NCBI GenBank assembly: GCA_017381365.1
Contig: JAFOCI010000087.1
Span: forward strand, 1-49,353
Length of the DNA stretch: 49,353 nt
Direction: 5' to 3'
DNA from: Treponema sp.
GTDB taxonomy: Bacteria > Spirochaetota > Spirochaetia > Treponematales > Treponemataceae
Below are positions 7,903-17,382 of this stretch, piece by piece (the stretch's first letter is position 1; each line of letters starts with the position of its first letter). The notes below the pieces were generated by a model, which saw nothing but the letters and a program-made list of their open reading frames with translations, had not been told where the DNA came from and did not search any database. Position numbers and translations under genes: made by a program.

Positions 7903-9009
7903 ATGCCTTTTCTTTCTTTATCACTATATAATTTTAGAAATTTAAGGAATGACAAAATTGATTTATCCTCAAAAGAAGTTTTTTTCATAGGTGAAAACGG
8001 ACAGGGAAAAAGTAATCTTTTGGAATCGTTGTATTATTCTGCTTATGGTTCATCTTTTAGAACTCATACAGACAGTCAGATTATAAAAGAAAAAGAAGAA
8101 AATTTTTCGCTTCGCTCTTTATATACAAATGATAAACAAAGTACACAGCAGATTAATATAATTTTTGATAAAAATAAAAAAATAATTGAAAAAAACGGAA
8201 AAAGAATTCGTGACAGAAAGGAATTGATTAATACAATTCCCTGCGTAGTTTTTTGTCATGATGATATGCGTTTTGCAACAGGAGAGCCGGAATTCAGAAG
8301 ATTTTTTATAGATCAGTCTCTTACAATGTATGATGATTTATACATTGATGATTTAAGAAATTATCGAAAAATTTTAAAAACGCGTAATCTTCTGTTGAAA
8401 GAAGCAAAATACGATATGCTTGATATTTATGATCAGCAGCTTGTTCAGAAAGGTCTTGAAATTCAGAAGAAAAGAAAAATGGCAATCTTTCAATTTAATG
8501 AAATTTTTGGAAAACTATATGAACAGATTTCAGGAATTGAAGGTGTTTCAATAATGTATTTGCCATCCTGGAAAGAAATAAAAGATGAAGTTTCAAAAAG
8601 GATGCCTTCGTCAGAAGAACTGCTGAATCTTTTGAAAGAAAAAAGAGAACAGGAAAAAATAATGTGCACTACCCTATCGGGTCCTCACAGAGATAGAATT
8701 ATTTTTGTAAGAAATGGTGAACAATTTATTCCAACAGCGTCTACAGGTCAGTGCAGATTGATATCTTTGCTTCTAAGAGTTTCTCAGGCGGTTTATTATA
8801 CAAGAATTACAGGTTCAAAACCTGTTTTGCTTATGGATGATGTTATGCTGGAACTTGATCCTGAAAAAAGAAAAAGACTTACAGCTATGCTTCCTGAATA
8901 TGATCAGCTTTTCTGTACTTTTTTACCTGGTGAACCTTATGAAAGCTACAAAAAATCTACAACAAAAATATTCAGAATAAAAAACGGGGAATGGAATGAA
9001 GAAAGTTGA
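7903..9009 (+). CDS. recF: DNA replication and repair protein RecF
   Basis: RecF is an SMC-like ATPase that works with RecO and RecR to load RecA at gaps and stalled forks. The 368 residues show the N-terminal LYNFRNLRN motif, Walker A GENGQGKSNLLES (about 31-43), the ABC-type signature region STGQCRLISLLLR and Walker B PVLLMDDVMLELD. GGAG lies just upstream of the ATG. The last 14 bp overlap the next gene, indicating translational coupling. Confidence 0.96.
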   Translation: MPFLSLSLYNFRNLRNDKIDLSSKEVFFIGENGQGKSNLLESLYYSAYGSSFRTHTDSQIIKEKEENFSLRSLYTNDKQSTQQINIIFDKNKKIIEKNGKRIRDRKELINTIPCVVFCHDDMRFATGEPEFRRFFIDQSLTMYDDLYIDDLRNYRKILKTRNLLLKEAKYDMLDIYDQQLVQKGLEIQKKRKMAIFQFNEIFGKLYEQISGIEGVSIMYLPSWKEIKDEVSKRMPSSEELLNLLKEKREQEKIMCTTLSGPHRDRIIFVRNGEQFIPTASTGQCRLISLLLRVSQAVYYTRITGSKPVLLMDDVMLELDPEKRKRLTAMLPEYDQLFCTFLPGEPYESYKKSTTKIFRIKNGEWNEES

Positions 9010-9553
9010 TGTATCTGATTGTTCTGAAATGATAATGTCTGTTTTTCAAGAAATTGAAAAATCAACCTTAGAAAAAAGTAACAATTTTTATAAAAGTTGG
9101 AAAAAAATAATTACAAGCATAAAAAGCTATAATGACAATGAAATTTCTCTTGGACAAAATCTTTATGAACATTCAAAGGTTATTGAAGTAAAAAATGGCA
9201 TAATGCTTATAGAAACAGATCATCCGGGCTGGACTCAGATGATGCAGATGAATAAAAGATTCATTCTGAAAGGATTAAAAATGTATATGCCTGAGATGAA
9301 TGTTACAACACTTTTATTCAGAGTAAAAGGCAGTGATGCAACTTTAAGTGATTTTAGTTATGATAAGCAGCTGGAAGAAGCAAACAAAAAAGAATTGGAA
9401 AAAATAAATAGAAAGCAAACAATTCTTAAGAAGTATGAAAAAGTAGACGATAATAATAAAAATGAGTCACATTCTACAGAATTACCTGAAGATATTTCAA
9501 ATATGTTTAAAGGTATGATGAAAACAATGTTGACCAAAAATCAAAATAAGTGA
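8996..9553 (+). CDS. dciA: DUF721 protein, probable DciA helicase operator
   Basis: This 185-residue protein carries a DUF721/DciA-type core: an N-terminal helical region, then VKNGIMLIETDHPGWTQMM, whose DHPGW segment resembles the conserved (D/S)xxW motif, followed by a basic helix. DciA loads the replicative helicase in bacteria that lack DnaC or DnaI. It overlaps recF, and a DUF721 gene after recF is the arrangement I recall from treponemes. The lysine/asparagine-rich C-terminus (about 120-185) looks disordered. The family assignment rests on motif and position; the helicase-loading role is from family knowledge. Confidence 0.8.
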   Translation: MKKVDVSDCSEMIMSVFQEIEKSTLEKSNNFYKSWKKIITSIKSYNDNEISLGQNLYEHSKVIEVKNGIMLIETDHPGWTQMMQMNKRFILKGLKMYMPEMNVTTLLFRVKGSDATLSDFSYDKQLEEANKKELEKINRKQTILKKYEKVDDNNKNESHSTELPEDISNMFKGMMKTMLTKNQNK

Positions 9554-9629
9554 TATATTTTTTTACTATCATTTGATATTTTATAATTCGCATAAAATAT
9601 ACGGATTTTATTTATAAGGAGCATTGGCT

Positions 9630-9785
9630 ATGTTACGTACATATCAACCAAGCAAAGTAAAACGCAATAGAAAATTTGGTTTCAGAGCACGTATGGCTAC
9701 TAAAGGTGGTCGTAAAGTTCTTGCACGCCGCCGTGCAAAGGGCCGCGCTAAGCTTTCAATTTCTGACGAAAAGAAGCCTTACTGA
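9630..9785 (+). CDS. rpmH: 50S ribosomal protein L34
   Basis: This 51-residue, highly basic protein reads [18 protein letters not shown] and continues with the L34 hallmarks [22 protein letters not shown]. It is a component of the large ribosomal subunit. Its C-terminus runs a few residues beyond the usual 44-47 (SISDEKKPY). AAGGAG (9616-9621) is the ribosome-binding site. It immediately precedes rnpA, as in most bacteria. Confidence 0.97.
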   Translation: MLRTYQPSKVKRNRKFGFRARMATKGGRKVLARRRAKGRAKLSISDEKKPY

Positions 9786-9797
9786 TATTAATTAGGG

Positions 9798-10160
9798 ATG
9801 GAAACAGACTTGATTAAAACAGGATTTTTTAAGCGGGAAGAACGAATAAAAAATCCTGTATCATTTAAGAAACTGTTTAAGAACGGAAAAAAGGCAAGTA
9901 TTTCTGGAGCCAAAATTTTCTATTTAGAAAATGGTACAGAAATGAACAGAGTCGGTTTTCCTTTGCCTCGTGGATACGGTAACGCGGTGCAGAGGAACTT
10001 GTCGAAACGTTACAGCCGAGAAGTCTATCGCTTACTAAAAACACATCTGAACACCGGATATGATATTTTATTACTCGTATATCCTGGAAATGATTCGTTC
10101 AGCACGCGATGTGTTCAATTTCGTACATTGTTTAAAAAGGCAGGATTGATTAAAGAATGA
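9798..10160 (+). CDS. rnpA: Ribonuclease P protein component
   Basis: RnpA is the protein subunit of RNase P, which matures the 5' ends of tRNAs. The 120-residue basic protein has the family signature [13 protein letters not shown] and the downstream hydrophobic strand DILLLVYPG. It follows rpmH by 12 bp and overlaps yidD by 4 bp (ATGA). The start at 9798 adds a few residues before the typical beginning, so an internal start cannot be excluded. Confidence 0.94.
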   Translation: METDLIKTGFFKREERIKNPVSFKKLFKNGKKASISGAKIFYLENGTEMNRVGFPLPRGYGNAVQRNLSKRYSREVYRLLKTHLNTGYDILLLVYPGNDSFSTRCVQFRTLFKKAGLIKE

Positions 10161-10387
10161 AGAATTTGAAATATATTGTTTCAAAGTTTTTCTGTTTGAT
10201 TATCCGTTTTTATCAAAGATTTATTTCGCCCTTGCACCCTGCTTGTTGCAGATTCACACCGACGTGCTCTCAATATGCTCTGGAAGCAATCCAAAAATAT
10301 GGTCCTGGTAAAGGCACCTTTCTGGCAATAAAGCGAATATTACGTTGTAATCCATACTCAAAGGGAGGCTACGATCCGGTTCCGTAG
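10157..10387 (+). CDS. yidD: Membrane protein insertion efficiency factor YidD
   Basis: YidD assists YidC-dependent insertion of inner-membrane proteins. The 76-residue protein has the N-terminal amphipathic/hydrophobic helix and the family core with conserved cysteines ([14 protein letters not shown]), followed by [20 protein letters not shown]. The ATG overlaps the rnpA stop and the gene sits 22 bp before yidC, the standard rpmH-rnpA-yidD-yidC order. Confidence 0.95.
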   Translation: MKNLKYIVSKFFCLIIRFYQRFISPLHPACCRFTPTCSQYALEAIQKYGPGKGTFLAIKRILRCNPYSKGGYDPVP

Positions 10388-10409
10388 ATTATAGCCATTG
10401 GGAGAAATG

Positions 10410-12146
10410 ATGAATAAGAACACTATAATCGCAATTGTTCTTTCTACAATTGTTGTTTTAGCATCGCTTATTTTGCAGCCTATGTTGTTTCCAAATACAG
10501 CAAATAATGTTGCAGAATCAGAAAACGTTACAGAAGAAACTTCAGCTGTAAAAGTTGAAGAAGAAAAAAAAGATTTAAGTCTTATTGTAGAAGACGAATC
10601 TGATAAAAATGTTGAAGAGCAGTTTTTTGAAATAACTACAAAAAATGCTCAGATTGTTTTAACTAATCGCGGTGGAGATATGATTAGTTATAAACTTTTA
10701 AACCATATTGATGTTGATACAAAAGACGGCATTCAGATGGTTGATAATGTCTCTAAAACAAACCGTGCATGTGCAGTTGCTTTTGGAGATGTAAACAGTC
10801 CTATCAATAACGAAATTTTCAATGTTACCCACAAAGACGAAAACGTATATTTTTTTACAAAATCAATTTCAATCAAAAAAGAAGATGGTTCAGTAAGTAA
10901 AATTATACTTGGAAAAAGATATACTTTTGATCCTGAAAGCTACGTTTTTAAGCTTGATATTTTAATTCATGGCGATGATATAGAAAATCTTGTCTATACA
11001 TTAAGAACTTCACCACAGATAGGACCTCATTTTGATCCAAAACTTAATCGCTATGAAAACCGTCAGTTCATTTCATTTAATGGTGAAAAAGCAAAACGTC
11101 AGGTTATTAGTGCAAAGCAGTTCAAATCTTATAACAAAGATTATTTATGGAACGGAATTGGTGGAAAATATTTTGTAAACCTTGTAGTGCCATTAAATCC
11201 AGAAAAAATGGATAATTCTTATTATTCAACATTAATCAATGAAGAAAATAATTATTCCAATGCGCAGGCAATTTGTGTAAGAAAACCATTCTCTGAAGAT
11301 GTTGAAGATTCATATTACATGTATTACGGACCACGCGAAGAAAAAGCACTTAAGATTTTTAATGTTGCAGAAAACAATTCTTGGAAATTAAGTGGTCTTA
11401 AATTAAATGAATGTCTGAATTCAAATGGCTGGCTTGGCTGGCTTGAAACTATTTTGAAATGGTTCATGGAAGTAATCAATAAGTTTGTTCATAACTGGGG
11501 TGTTTCAATTATCATTATGACAATTCTTATTAAGCTTTTGATGTTCCCATTTACAAAAAAGCAGTCGCTGGGAACTTTAAAAATGCAGGAAATTCAGCCT
11601 AAAATCCAGGCTATTCAGGCAAAATATAAGGACAATCAGCAGAAACTTCAGCAGGAAATGGCAAAAATCTATAAGGACAATGGTTACAATCCTATGAGTG
11701 GTTGTCTTCCAATGCTTGTGCAGTTCCTTATTCTTTTTGCAATGTACAATCTGTTCAATAACTATTTTGAATTCCGTGGTTCTAGTTTCATTCCACACTG
11801 GATTGAAGATCTTTCTTCTGGAGACAGTATCTACACATTGAAATTTGATATTCCTTTCTTTGGAAATCAGGTTAGAATTTTGCCTTTTATTTATCTTGCT
11901 TCTCAGCTGTTGTTCGGAAAAATTACTGGAAACGGCGGTACAGCTGCTCCAGGAACTTCACAGGCACAGATGCAGATGATGATGTATGTTATGCCTGTCA
12001 TGTTCTTTGTAATGTTCTATAATGCTCCTTCTGGACTTTTGTTATATTGGACAGTTAGTAACATTTTCCAGATGGGTCAGCAGATAATCATTAATAAAAC
12101 AATGAAACAGAAGAAAGCTGAATTGGCTGCTAAAAAAAATAAATAA
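10410..12146 (+). CDS. yidC: Membrane protein insertase YidC
   Basis: YidC inserts and folds inner-membrane proteins alone or with SecYEG. The protein of about 578 residues has an N-terminal membrane anchor, a large periplasmic beta domain (about 25-340), then the conserved membrane core including VSIIIMTILIKLLMFPFTKK and a cytosolic loop rich in Q and K. The start at 10410 is preferred because GGGAGA (10400-10405) is correctly spaced; ATG 10407 and TTG 10398 are alternatives. Gram-negative-type length, consistent with a diderm cell. Confidence 0.96.
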   Translation: MNKNTIIAIVLSTIVVLASLILQPMLFPNTANNVAESENVTEETSAVKVEEEKKDLSLIVEDESDKNVEEQFFEITTKNAQIVLTNRGGDMISYKLLNHIDVDTKDGIQMVDNVSKTNRACAVAFGDVNSPINNEIFNVTHKDENVYFFTKSISIKKEDGSVSKIILGKRYTFDPESYVFKLDILIHGDDIENLVYTLRTSPQIGPHFDPKLNRYENRQFISFNGEKAKRQVISAKQFKSYNKDYLWNGIGGKYFVNLVVPLNPEKMDNSYYSTLINEENNYSNAQAICVRKPFSEDVEDSYYMYYGPREEKALKIFNVAENNSWKLSGLKLNECLNSNGWLGWLETILKWFMEVINKFVHNWGVSIIIMTILIKLLMFPFTKKQSLGTLKMQEIQPKIQAIQAKYKDNQQKLQQEMAKIYKDNGYNPMSGCLPMLVQFLILFAMYNLFNNYFEFRGSSFIPHWIEDLSSGDSIYTLKFDIPFFGNQVRILPFIYLASQLLFGKITGNGGTAAPGTSQAQMQMMMYVMPVMFFVMFYNAPSGLLLYWTVSNIFQMGQQIIINKTMKQKKAELAAKKNK

Positions 12147-12167
12147 AGATTCTTAGGAGAAATATAG

Positions 12168-12863
12168 ATGACTTACGAATTTGAAGGAAAAACAGAAAAA
12201 GAAGCAATAGAAAATGCTGTAAATGAACTTGGTTTGCAGAGAGACCAGTTTGATGTAGAAATTCTTGAAACTCAGAAAAAATCACTTTTTAAGAATGGGT
12301 ATGTAAAAATTGCTGTTCATACAGTTGGTGATGACGAAGAAGTTGGAATGGGAGCATCTTTTGCGGCTGCTGCTAAGGTAGTTGCAAATCCAGTTCCACA
12401 GGGCGAATTTGAAGAAAAGCTTGTTGATTTTATTCAGAATGTTGTTGAAAAAATGGGATACGATGCAAAAGTTGAAGTTATATTCCGCGAGGAAAAGAAG
12501 CTTGGAATAAAACTTGATTCACAGAATTCTTCAATTCTTATTGGGCGCAAAGGAAAGAATCTTGATGCTCTTCAGTTGCTTGCAAATATTTATGCAGGTC
12601 GCCTTGGACACGAAGAAATTCGCGTAATTCTTGATACAGAAAATTATCGTATTCGTCGTGAAGAATCTTTGGTTCGTCTTGCTTATACTACAGCTGACAA
12701 AGTTCATCAGTCGCATAAGTCAATTTTGCTTGAACCAATGAATCCTTTTGAAAGACGTTTGATTCATACAACTTTAAATGATATTCCTGATATTGATACA
12801 AAATCAGAAGGTGAAGGACTTTACAAACAGGTTCGTGTAATTTATAAAGGTTTTGAAAGATAA
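12168..12863 (+). CDS. khpB: Jag/KhpB RNA-binding protein (Jag-N, KH, R3H)
   Basis: KhpB (Jag, EloR) is an RNA-binding protein linked to cell elongation and sRNA function. The 231 residues carry the Jag-N domain (1-52, MTYEFEGKTEKEAIENAV), a KH domain with SSILIGRKGKNLDALQ (about 123-140), and the C-terminal R3H domain with MNPFERRLIHTTLN. TAGGAGAA supplies the ribosome-binding site, 22 bp after yidC, so it probably belongs to the same operon. A strong terminator follows. Confidence 0.93.
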   Translation: MTYEFEGKTEKEAIENAVNELGLQRDQFDVEILETQKKSLFKNGYVKIAVHTVGDDEEVGMGASFAAAAKVVANPVPQGEFEEKLVDFIQNVVEKMGYDAKVEVIFREEKKLGIKLDSQNSSILIGRKGKNLDALQLLANIYAGRLGHEEIRVILDTENYRIRREESLVRLAYTTADKVHQSHKSILLEPMNPFERRLIHTTLNDIPDIDTKSEGEGLYKQVRVIYKGFER

Positions 12864-12870
12864 TTTTAAT

Positions 12871-12912
12871 GCGCTGTCTGTAACTTTTAAAAGACAGCGC
12901 ACTATTTATTTT
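12871..12912 (+). terminator. Rho-independent terminator after khpB
   Basis: GCGCTGTCT (12871-12879) pairs perfectly with AGACAGCGC (12892-12900) around a 12-base loop, followed by the T-rich ACTATTTATTTT. It should close the rpmH-to-khpB transcription unit. Confidence 0.8.
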
Positions 12913-12926
12913 AAACGGAGTATGAA

Positions 12927-13697
12927 GTGAAAAAAATACTTGTAATTTTGTGTTCTTTTTTTGCAGCACAAATATTATTTGCTCAGTCCTTAGAAGATTA
13001 TGTTGATTCAAAATATCTGGCAGAAATAAAGTCAAAGGGAAATATTTCTTTAATCCATGAAAAAAAAGATACAGTTATGGAAATGGTTCCTTTCTGCAAG
13101 TATACTGATGAAATAAAATCAGATCTTATTTGTACAAAAGGTGGAGTTCCATTTCTTGCTGAATTTTTATATGTAATTCCAAAGAAAGATCTTGCAGATG
13201 ATATTTCAAAAGTAAATTCAGAATCAATTGAAAAACTTTTTAGATCATTAAGCAAAATGGAAGGTATGACTTATATTCATAATGGTGGTAAGGAAGATAT
13301 TCTTTATAAAAAATGTTATGCAATAGAATCTCCTGATTCCGATACTCCAATTTCTGATCCTTTAGAAGGCGAAGTTGATGGTCTTAAAGTTTATGCTTAT
13401 CAGCATGATCATACATTTGGTCATACTAAATACGAAATAAATTATTACAAAGATAACAATGTTATTCTGCTAAAATTTATAAATCAAATTCCAATGGGAA
13501 TACTTGGTATAAAGGCTGTAAAGGAAAAAAGCCTTAAAATGAATGTAATGTGCATTGATATTGGAGAAGATTTGCTTTTATATCTTTCAACAGATGTTAA
13601 AGCAAAAAATTTACCAGGTATTAGAGGCCAGATAGAAGATTCAATGACTGTTCGTATGGATGCTGTTTACAAATGGTTTATGAAACAATTTAAATAA
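12927..13697 (+). CDS. Exported protein of unknown function
   Basis: I do not recognise the family. The 256-residue protein begins with a clear signal peptide ([20 protein letters not shown], cleavage likely after FAQ), so it is probably periplasmic. The rest is mixed alpha/beta with no obvious catalytic motif. The start is GTG at 12927, with CGGAG at 12916-12920; the nearby ATG runs into a stop at once. It follows a terminator, so it has its own promoter or depends on readthrough. The next gene starts 22 bp downstream, so the two may be cotranscribed. Confidence 0.75.
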   Translation: MKKILVILCSFFAAQILFAQSLEDYVDSKYLAEIKSKGNISLIHEKKDTVMEMVPFCKYTDEIKSDLICTKGGVPFLAEFLYVIPKKDLADDISKVNSESIEKLFRSLSKMEGMTYIHNGGKEDILYKKCYAIESPDSDTPISDPLEGEVDGLKVYAYQHDHTFGHTKYEINYYKDNNVILLKFINQIPMGILGIKAVKEKSLKMNVMCIDIGEDLLLYLSTDVKAKNLPGIRGQIEDSMTVRMDAVYKWFMKQFK

Positions 13698-13719
13698 GAT
13701 ATTAAATTTGGGAGGAAAC

Positions 13720-14760
13720 ATGAATATTAAAAAAGTAATTTTTACAGCATTATTTGGTGCTGCTATTTTAGTGGGCGGCTCATGCAGCTCAAAAGATAAG
13801 GGAAAAGGTATGGATTCAATTAAGGGAAAAGACGGATTATTTGCAGTAATGGAAACTTCTAAAGGACAGATTGTTCTTGAATTATTTTACAAAGATGCTC
13901 CACTTACTGTTGCAAACTTTGTTGGATTGGCAGAAGGAAATTTGAAAGCTGCTAATGGAAAACCTTTTTATGATGGATTGAAATTTCATCGTGTAATTAA
14001 TGATTTTATGATTCAAGGTGGTGATCCACGTGGTAACGGTACTGGTGGTCCTGGATATAAATTTTCTGATGAGGAAGTTCCTTACAAATTTGACAAACCA
14101 GGTTATCTTGCAATGGCAAATGCTGGTCCAAATACAAATGGTTCACAGTTTTTCATTACTCATGTAGAAACACCATGGTTAAACGGAAAGCATACAATTT
14201 TTGGTCAGGTTATGACTTCTGATGATCAGAATGTTGTAAATATTGTTGCTCAGGGTGATGAAATAAAATCTGTAAAAATTATTCGTCAGGGTGCAGATGC
14301 AGAAGCATTTAAAGCTACACAGGAAGATTGGGATGCATTGAACAAAGAAGCTGCTGCAAAAGCTGCTAAAGCAAAAGAAGCTAAATATGCTGCTAAAATT
14401 GCAGAAGTTGAAAAAAAATTCCCTGGTTTTGAAAAAACAGCAAACGGAATTTATTATAAAACAACAAAAGCTGGTTCTGGTGCAAAATGTGGAAAAGGCA
14501 AACATGTTTATGTTGCATACAAGGGATATCTTGTAGATGGAACTGTGTTTGATTCTTCTGAAGGACGGGGAGACCTTGATTTTAGCACTGGTGCTGGTCA
14601 GATGATTCCTGGATTTGATGAAATGGTTCAGGATATGCAGAAAGGCGAAACAAGAACTATGGTTTTGCCACCTGATTTAGCTTATGGTGAACAGGGTTAC
14701 CCAGGAGTAATTCCACCAGCTTCTTATATTTGTTTTGATGTTACATTGAACAGATTCTAA
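13720..14760 (+). CDS. Dual-family peptidyl-prolyl isomerase lipoprotein (cyclophilin-FKBP)
   Basis: The 346-residue protein combines two unrelated prolyl-isomerase folds. A lipoprotein signal ends in VGGSC (Cys22). A cyclophilin domain follows (about 38-195) with the active-site segment [17 protein letters not shown] and NGSQFFITH. An Ala/Lys-rich helical linker (about 205-240) leads to a C-terminal FKBP domain (about 250-346) with [16 protein letters not shown] and [17 protein letters not shown]. It probably folds envelope proteins in the periplasm. ATG 13720 has a perfect GGGAGGAAA ribosome-binding site; the upstream TTG (13708) is rejected. Cyclophilin-FKBP fusions are known in a few bacteria, including treponemes. 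Confidence 0.93.
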   Translation: MNIKKVIFTALFGAAILVGGSCSSKDKGKGMDSIKGKDGLFAVMETSKGQIVLELFYKDAPLTVANFVGLAEGNLKAANGKPFYDGLKFHRVINDFMIQGGDPRGNGTGGPGYKFSDEEVPYKFDKPGYLAMANAGPNTNGSQFFITHVETPWLNGKHTIFGQVMTSDDQNVVNIVAQGDEIKSVKIIRQGADAEAFKATQEDWDALNKEAAAKAAKAKEAKYAAKIAEVEKKFPGFEKTANGIYYKTTKAGSGAKCGKGKHVYVAYKGYLVDGTVFDSSEGRGDLDFSTGAGQMIPGFDEMVQDMQKGETRTMVLPPDLAYGEQGYPGVIPPASYICFDVTLNRF

Positions 14761-14783
14761 TTAATTTATTTTTAATTGGAAAA

Positions 14784-14872
14784 GGGGTTGTTCCAAAAGT
14801 AATGAGCGCTACACTAAATGTGGTGGTTTCGATAAACTCAACCACCGTAATGTAAACTTATTGGACAGTCCC
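14784..14872. repeat. MITE-like dispersed element (89 bp)
   Basis: The element begins GGGGTTGTTCCAAAAGTAAT and ends CAAACTTATTGGACAGTCCC in mutated form, with the core GTGGTTTCGATAAACTCAAC in the middle. Flanking A and T runs (AAAAGGGG...CCCTTTTTTT) make it a bidirectional terminator between two convergent genes. It lacks the block CATTGAGCCTGTCGAAATGA present in longer copies. Confidence 0.85.
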
Positions 14873-14880
14873 TTTTTTTA

Positions 14881-15846
14881 TCAAAAATAGTGTTTAATTG
14901 AAAATGCTATGCGGTTACAAAACCATTCACGGCCAGAAGTGGTTAAGAAAGGAACTTCATCTTGTTCATCGTATTCTTGCTCAAAACTGCGGGTGCTTGA
15001 AATATCTATTAAAGCAGAAAGCATTGTTTTCTTTGAAAATTCAATCTGAACGAATGGACTGAATTTTACGGTCATAAAGGAGCCATCAAAGTTTTCATCA
15101 AAATCACCGTAATCAGAACCATTAAAATGGCCAGAAAGTTCTGTTATTATTCCAGTAAGCTTTAATTTAAGTGGCATTTGATAACCAAGAATAATTTTTG
15201 TTTCATACTGAAAACCATTTGCTTTATGCTTTATTAAGAGCCATTCCCACAAGTCACCCTCACCCATTCCAGAAAGGCCTTCATAAAAAACTGTATAATT
15301 TGCCAGCATTACAACATGAGACCAGTCGTGTTGTATTATGGCTCCTGTATCAAACATGAAAGTGCCAGTTGCATAAAATTTGTAATATACGTGTTCGAAA
15401 GAGTTTGCATAGGAATATTCTTTTTTATCTGTATTATAAACAGACATACCGTTTAGTCCCATAGCAATCCAACCTAAGCCTGTAGAAGCACCTGTAGAGA
15501 ATGAAATGAAAGGTAATGGTTGAAAGGTAAAATCAACTCCTGGTTTTATATGTACAGGAGTTATTTCTGAAAAGCAGTTTATTTTGCAAAAAGCAGAATT
15601 TACAAGCCAATGGTCGCCAAGAGGTGTATTTATAGTTTTTTCAAAACCAATTTTTAACAAACCTTCTGCGCCAGAAAAAGGTCCTGATAGTGTTGTAAAA
15701 TGATCACCACCAGTTTCTCTTGAATATTTCATGTAATAAGCGGCATCTAAAGAATAATAGAAATTTAGAGATTTCTTTTTGTTATCTTCTGCAGATAACG
15801 CAGAAATAAATAATAAAGAACTAATAATTAGGAGTAACTTTTTCAT
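14881..15846 (-). CDS. Probable outer-membrane beta-barrel protein
   Basis: The 321-residue protein starts with a signal peptide (MKKLLLIISSLLFISALSAE). The mature part consists of alternating amphipathic strands rich in Tyr, Phe, Gly and Ser, and ends in AFSIKHYF, a terminal phenylalanine typical of BAM substrates. It therefore probably sits in the outer membrane, but no named family is recognisable. The neighbour 53 bp downstream of the minus-strand promoter side (15899-16516) is also exported and on the same strand. Confidence 0.7.
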   Translation of the reverse strand: MKKLLLIISSLLFISALSAEDNKKKSLNFYYSLDAAYYMKYSRETGGDHFTTLSGPFSGAEGLLKIGFEKTINTPLGDHWLVNSAFCKINCFSEITPVHIKPGVDFTFQPLPFISFSTGASTGLGWIAMGLNGMSVYNTDKKEYSYANSFEHVYYKFYATGTFMFDTGAIIQHDWSHVVMLANYTVFYEGLSGMGEGDLWEWLLIKHKANGFQYETKIILGYQMPLKLKLTGIITELSGHFNGSDYGDFDENFDGSFMTVKFSPFVQIEFSKKTMLSALIDISSTRSFEQEYDEQDEVPFLTTSGREWFCNRIAFSIKHYF

Positions 15847-15898
15847 TATTCAATCCTTATAAAATAAGCATAAAAAAGTGTTATTTTAGTAAATGATA

Positions 15899-16516
15899 CT
15901 AAAATATTTCTGCACTTATAGATTTGATTATAAATTTTGCAGATGTTATATAATCAATATCATTTAGTGAATAATCGGATGATTTACCATCTACAGAACC
16001 AATTCCAGAAAGAATGAAATCATTTACAAACTGTTTTTCGTTTCCAAAAAAGCTTGACTGGTAAATAAGAGATGGCTGTCCGTTTGGAGCAGAATTATTT
16101 TTTGTCCATTTTTCATTGTAGTCAAAGCTTTGATTTACTTCGATTTTGATAAAATATTTTTTTTCTGGAATTAATGAAACTTTTGATTCTGCAAAAAAAG
16201 TTTTTTTTGGAGTTGCACATGTTACTGCATCATATGTTTTTGATACTCCAGTATTATGATTACCATTTGATTTATCATACCATACAGGTAAAGATTCTGG
16301 CCGGCCGTTTTTTGGAGCAAAAAGCCAGTTTTTTTTAGAAGCTCTGTTTGTAACGAAAATAGTGTCAATGTAGTTATTGTTTTCGTCTTCCAGCCAGATA
16401 GCGCATTGAGGAACCCGTTTATTCCATTGTTCGCCAGGATTTATTTGAACTGTAATATTTTGTGAAAAAAGTTTAGCAGAAGCTAAAAATAACATTGTTA
16501 TTAATATTTTTTTCAT
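15899..16516 (-). CDS. Exported protein resembling DUF2271 periplasmic proteins
   Basis: This 205-residue protein has a signal peptide (MKKILITMLFLASAKLFSQ). The pattern PQCAIWLEDENNNYIDTIFV, then WL and a tryptophan/tyrosine-rich segment (PVWYDKSN), then KKYFIKIEVNQSFDYNEKW, recalls DUF2271-type periplasmic beta-sandwich proteins, which often lie near iron or redox genes. The resemblance is by eye and modest. It lies between the barrel protein and the TetR gene, all on the minus strand and closely spaced, so TetR may control both. Confidence 0.55.
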   Translation of the reverse strand: MKKILITMLFLASAKLFSQNITVQINPGEQWNKRVPQCAIWLEDENNNYIDTIFVTNRASKKNWLFAPKNGRPESLPVWYDKSNGNHNTGVSKTYDAVTCATPKKTFFAESKVSLIPEKKYFIKIEVNQSFDYNEKWTKNNSAPNGQPSLIYQSSFFGNEKQFVNDFILSGIGSVDGKSSDYSLNDIDYITSAKFIIKSISAEIF

Positions 16517-16546
16517 ATATCCTCTTATCCTCTGTTTTTGTGTTTT

Positions 16547-17137
16547 TTAAACTAACCATCGTGTGCTAACAACATCAATGAATTGGTCGGTAAATTCAAT
16601 GCCTTTTGACCAATATTCAGGGTCGGATCTTTTTAATAAAACTGATTCAATGCATCCCCAAAGACTAAAAATAATCAGATCTGTATGACATTTTGTATCT
16701 GTTAAAGTAACACTGTTATTTTTTAAACAGTTTTCAAGCAGCTTTTGTCCAAAACGCTGGCTAGTATAAAAAGATTCAATTTCAGCTTCAGAAGCATTGT
16801 CATCTACTGAAATTTTTCCCATAAAAAGTTGGGCTGTGCGTGGATTTTCAAAACACCAGTCGCGGAAAGCCTTGAGAGCTGCAATAAGTTTTTCTTTGGG
16901 ATTATCGATTTTTGAAACACGTTTTTCAAGAAAAAAATTCAGACGTTCAAGATTATCCAAAGAAATTTTTCGGAAAAGATCTTCTTTATCTTTATAATAA
17001 CGATAGATGGTTGTAGCCGTAACTCCGCATTTTTCTGCAATATCCCGCATACCAATTTCGTATGGTTCTTTTTCCTGAAGCAACTCAAGTGTTTTTTGCA
17101 AAATCATTGGCTGAAGTTTAGGATTGGTTGTACGCAT
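16547..17137 (-). CDS. TetR/AcrR-family transcriptional regulator
   Basis: TetR repressors bind palindromic operators and release them on ligand binding. The 196-residue protein has the N-terminal helix-turn-helix (about 22-62: IGMRDIAEKCGVTATTIYRY then YKDKEDLF) and an alpha-helical ligand domain. GGGAGAAT precedes the ATG. It heads a minus-strand set with the two exported proteins downstream (30 bp and 52 bp gaps) and is preceded by a gap with several strong palindromes that are candidate operators. The ligand is unknown. Confidence 0.88.
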   Translation of the reverse strand: MRTTNPKLQPMILQKTLELLQEKEPYEIGMRDIAEKCGVTATTIYRYYKDKEDLFRKISLDNLERLNFFLEKRVSKIDNPKEKLIAALKAFRDWCFENPRTAQLFMGKISVDDNASEAEIESFYTSQRFGQKLLENCLKNNSVTLTDTKCHTDLIIFSLWGCIESVLLKRSDPEYWSKGIEFTDQFIDVVSTRWLV

Positions 17138-17151
17138 AGAATTCTCCCATA

Positions 17152-17344
17152 AAAAGTCAAGAAGATTGTTTCAACAATCGATTTGACTTTTTACGCTGTT
17201 CCGTAATGTAATGAGGAACAGCAGTTAAATAATAAGTTTGCAACGCAAACTTTAGGTAAGATAAAGCCGCGCTATTTTAGCGGTTTTATCTTAAACTCCT
17301 TTTTTTATAAAATAACAGTGTTAACATAACATTGTTATTTTATA
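17152..17344. promoter_or_regulatory. Palindrome-rich control region between argA and tetR
   Basis: The 245-bp gap holds four palindromes: an imperfect hairpin at 17152-17193 (outer arms AAAAAGTCAA/TTGACTTTTT, inner GATTGTT/AACAATC); AAGTTTGC-AAC-GCAAACTT at 17234-17252; 17257-17293 with arms TAAGATAAAGCCGC/GCGGTTTTATCTTA; and 17306-17344 with 18-bp arms TATAAAATAACAGTGTTA and TAACATTGTTATTTTATA, one mismatch. The first overlaps a TTGACT close to the tetR start and is the best TetR operator candidate. The last resembles a small repeat found elsewhere in the window. Confidence 0.6.
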
Positions 17345-17382
17345 ACGTCAATGGAAAATTCTATTTTTTTTTGATTTTTAAA

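Noticed and set aside
12864..12926. Riboswitch before the 12927 gene
   Set aside because: The only structure is a classical terminator stem followed by T-rich DNA.
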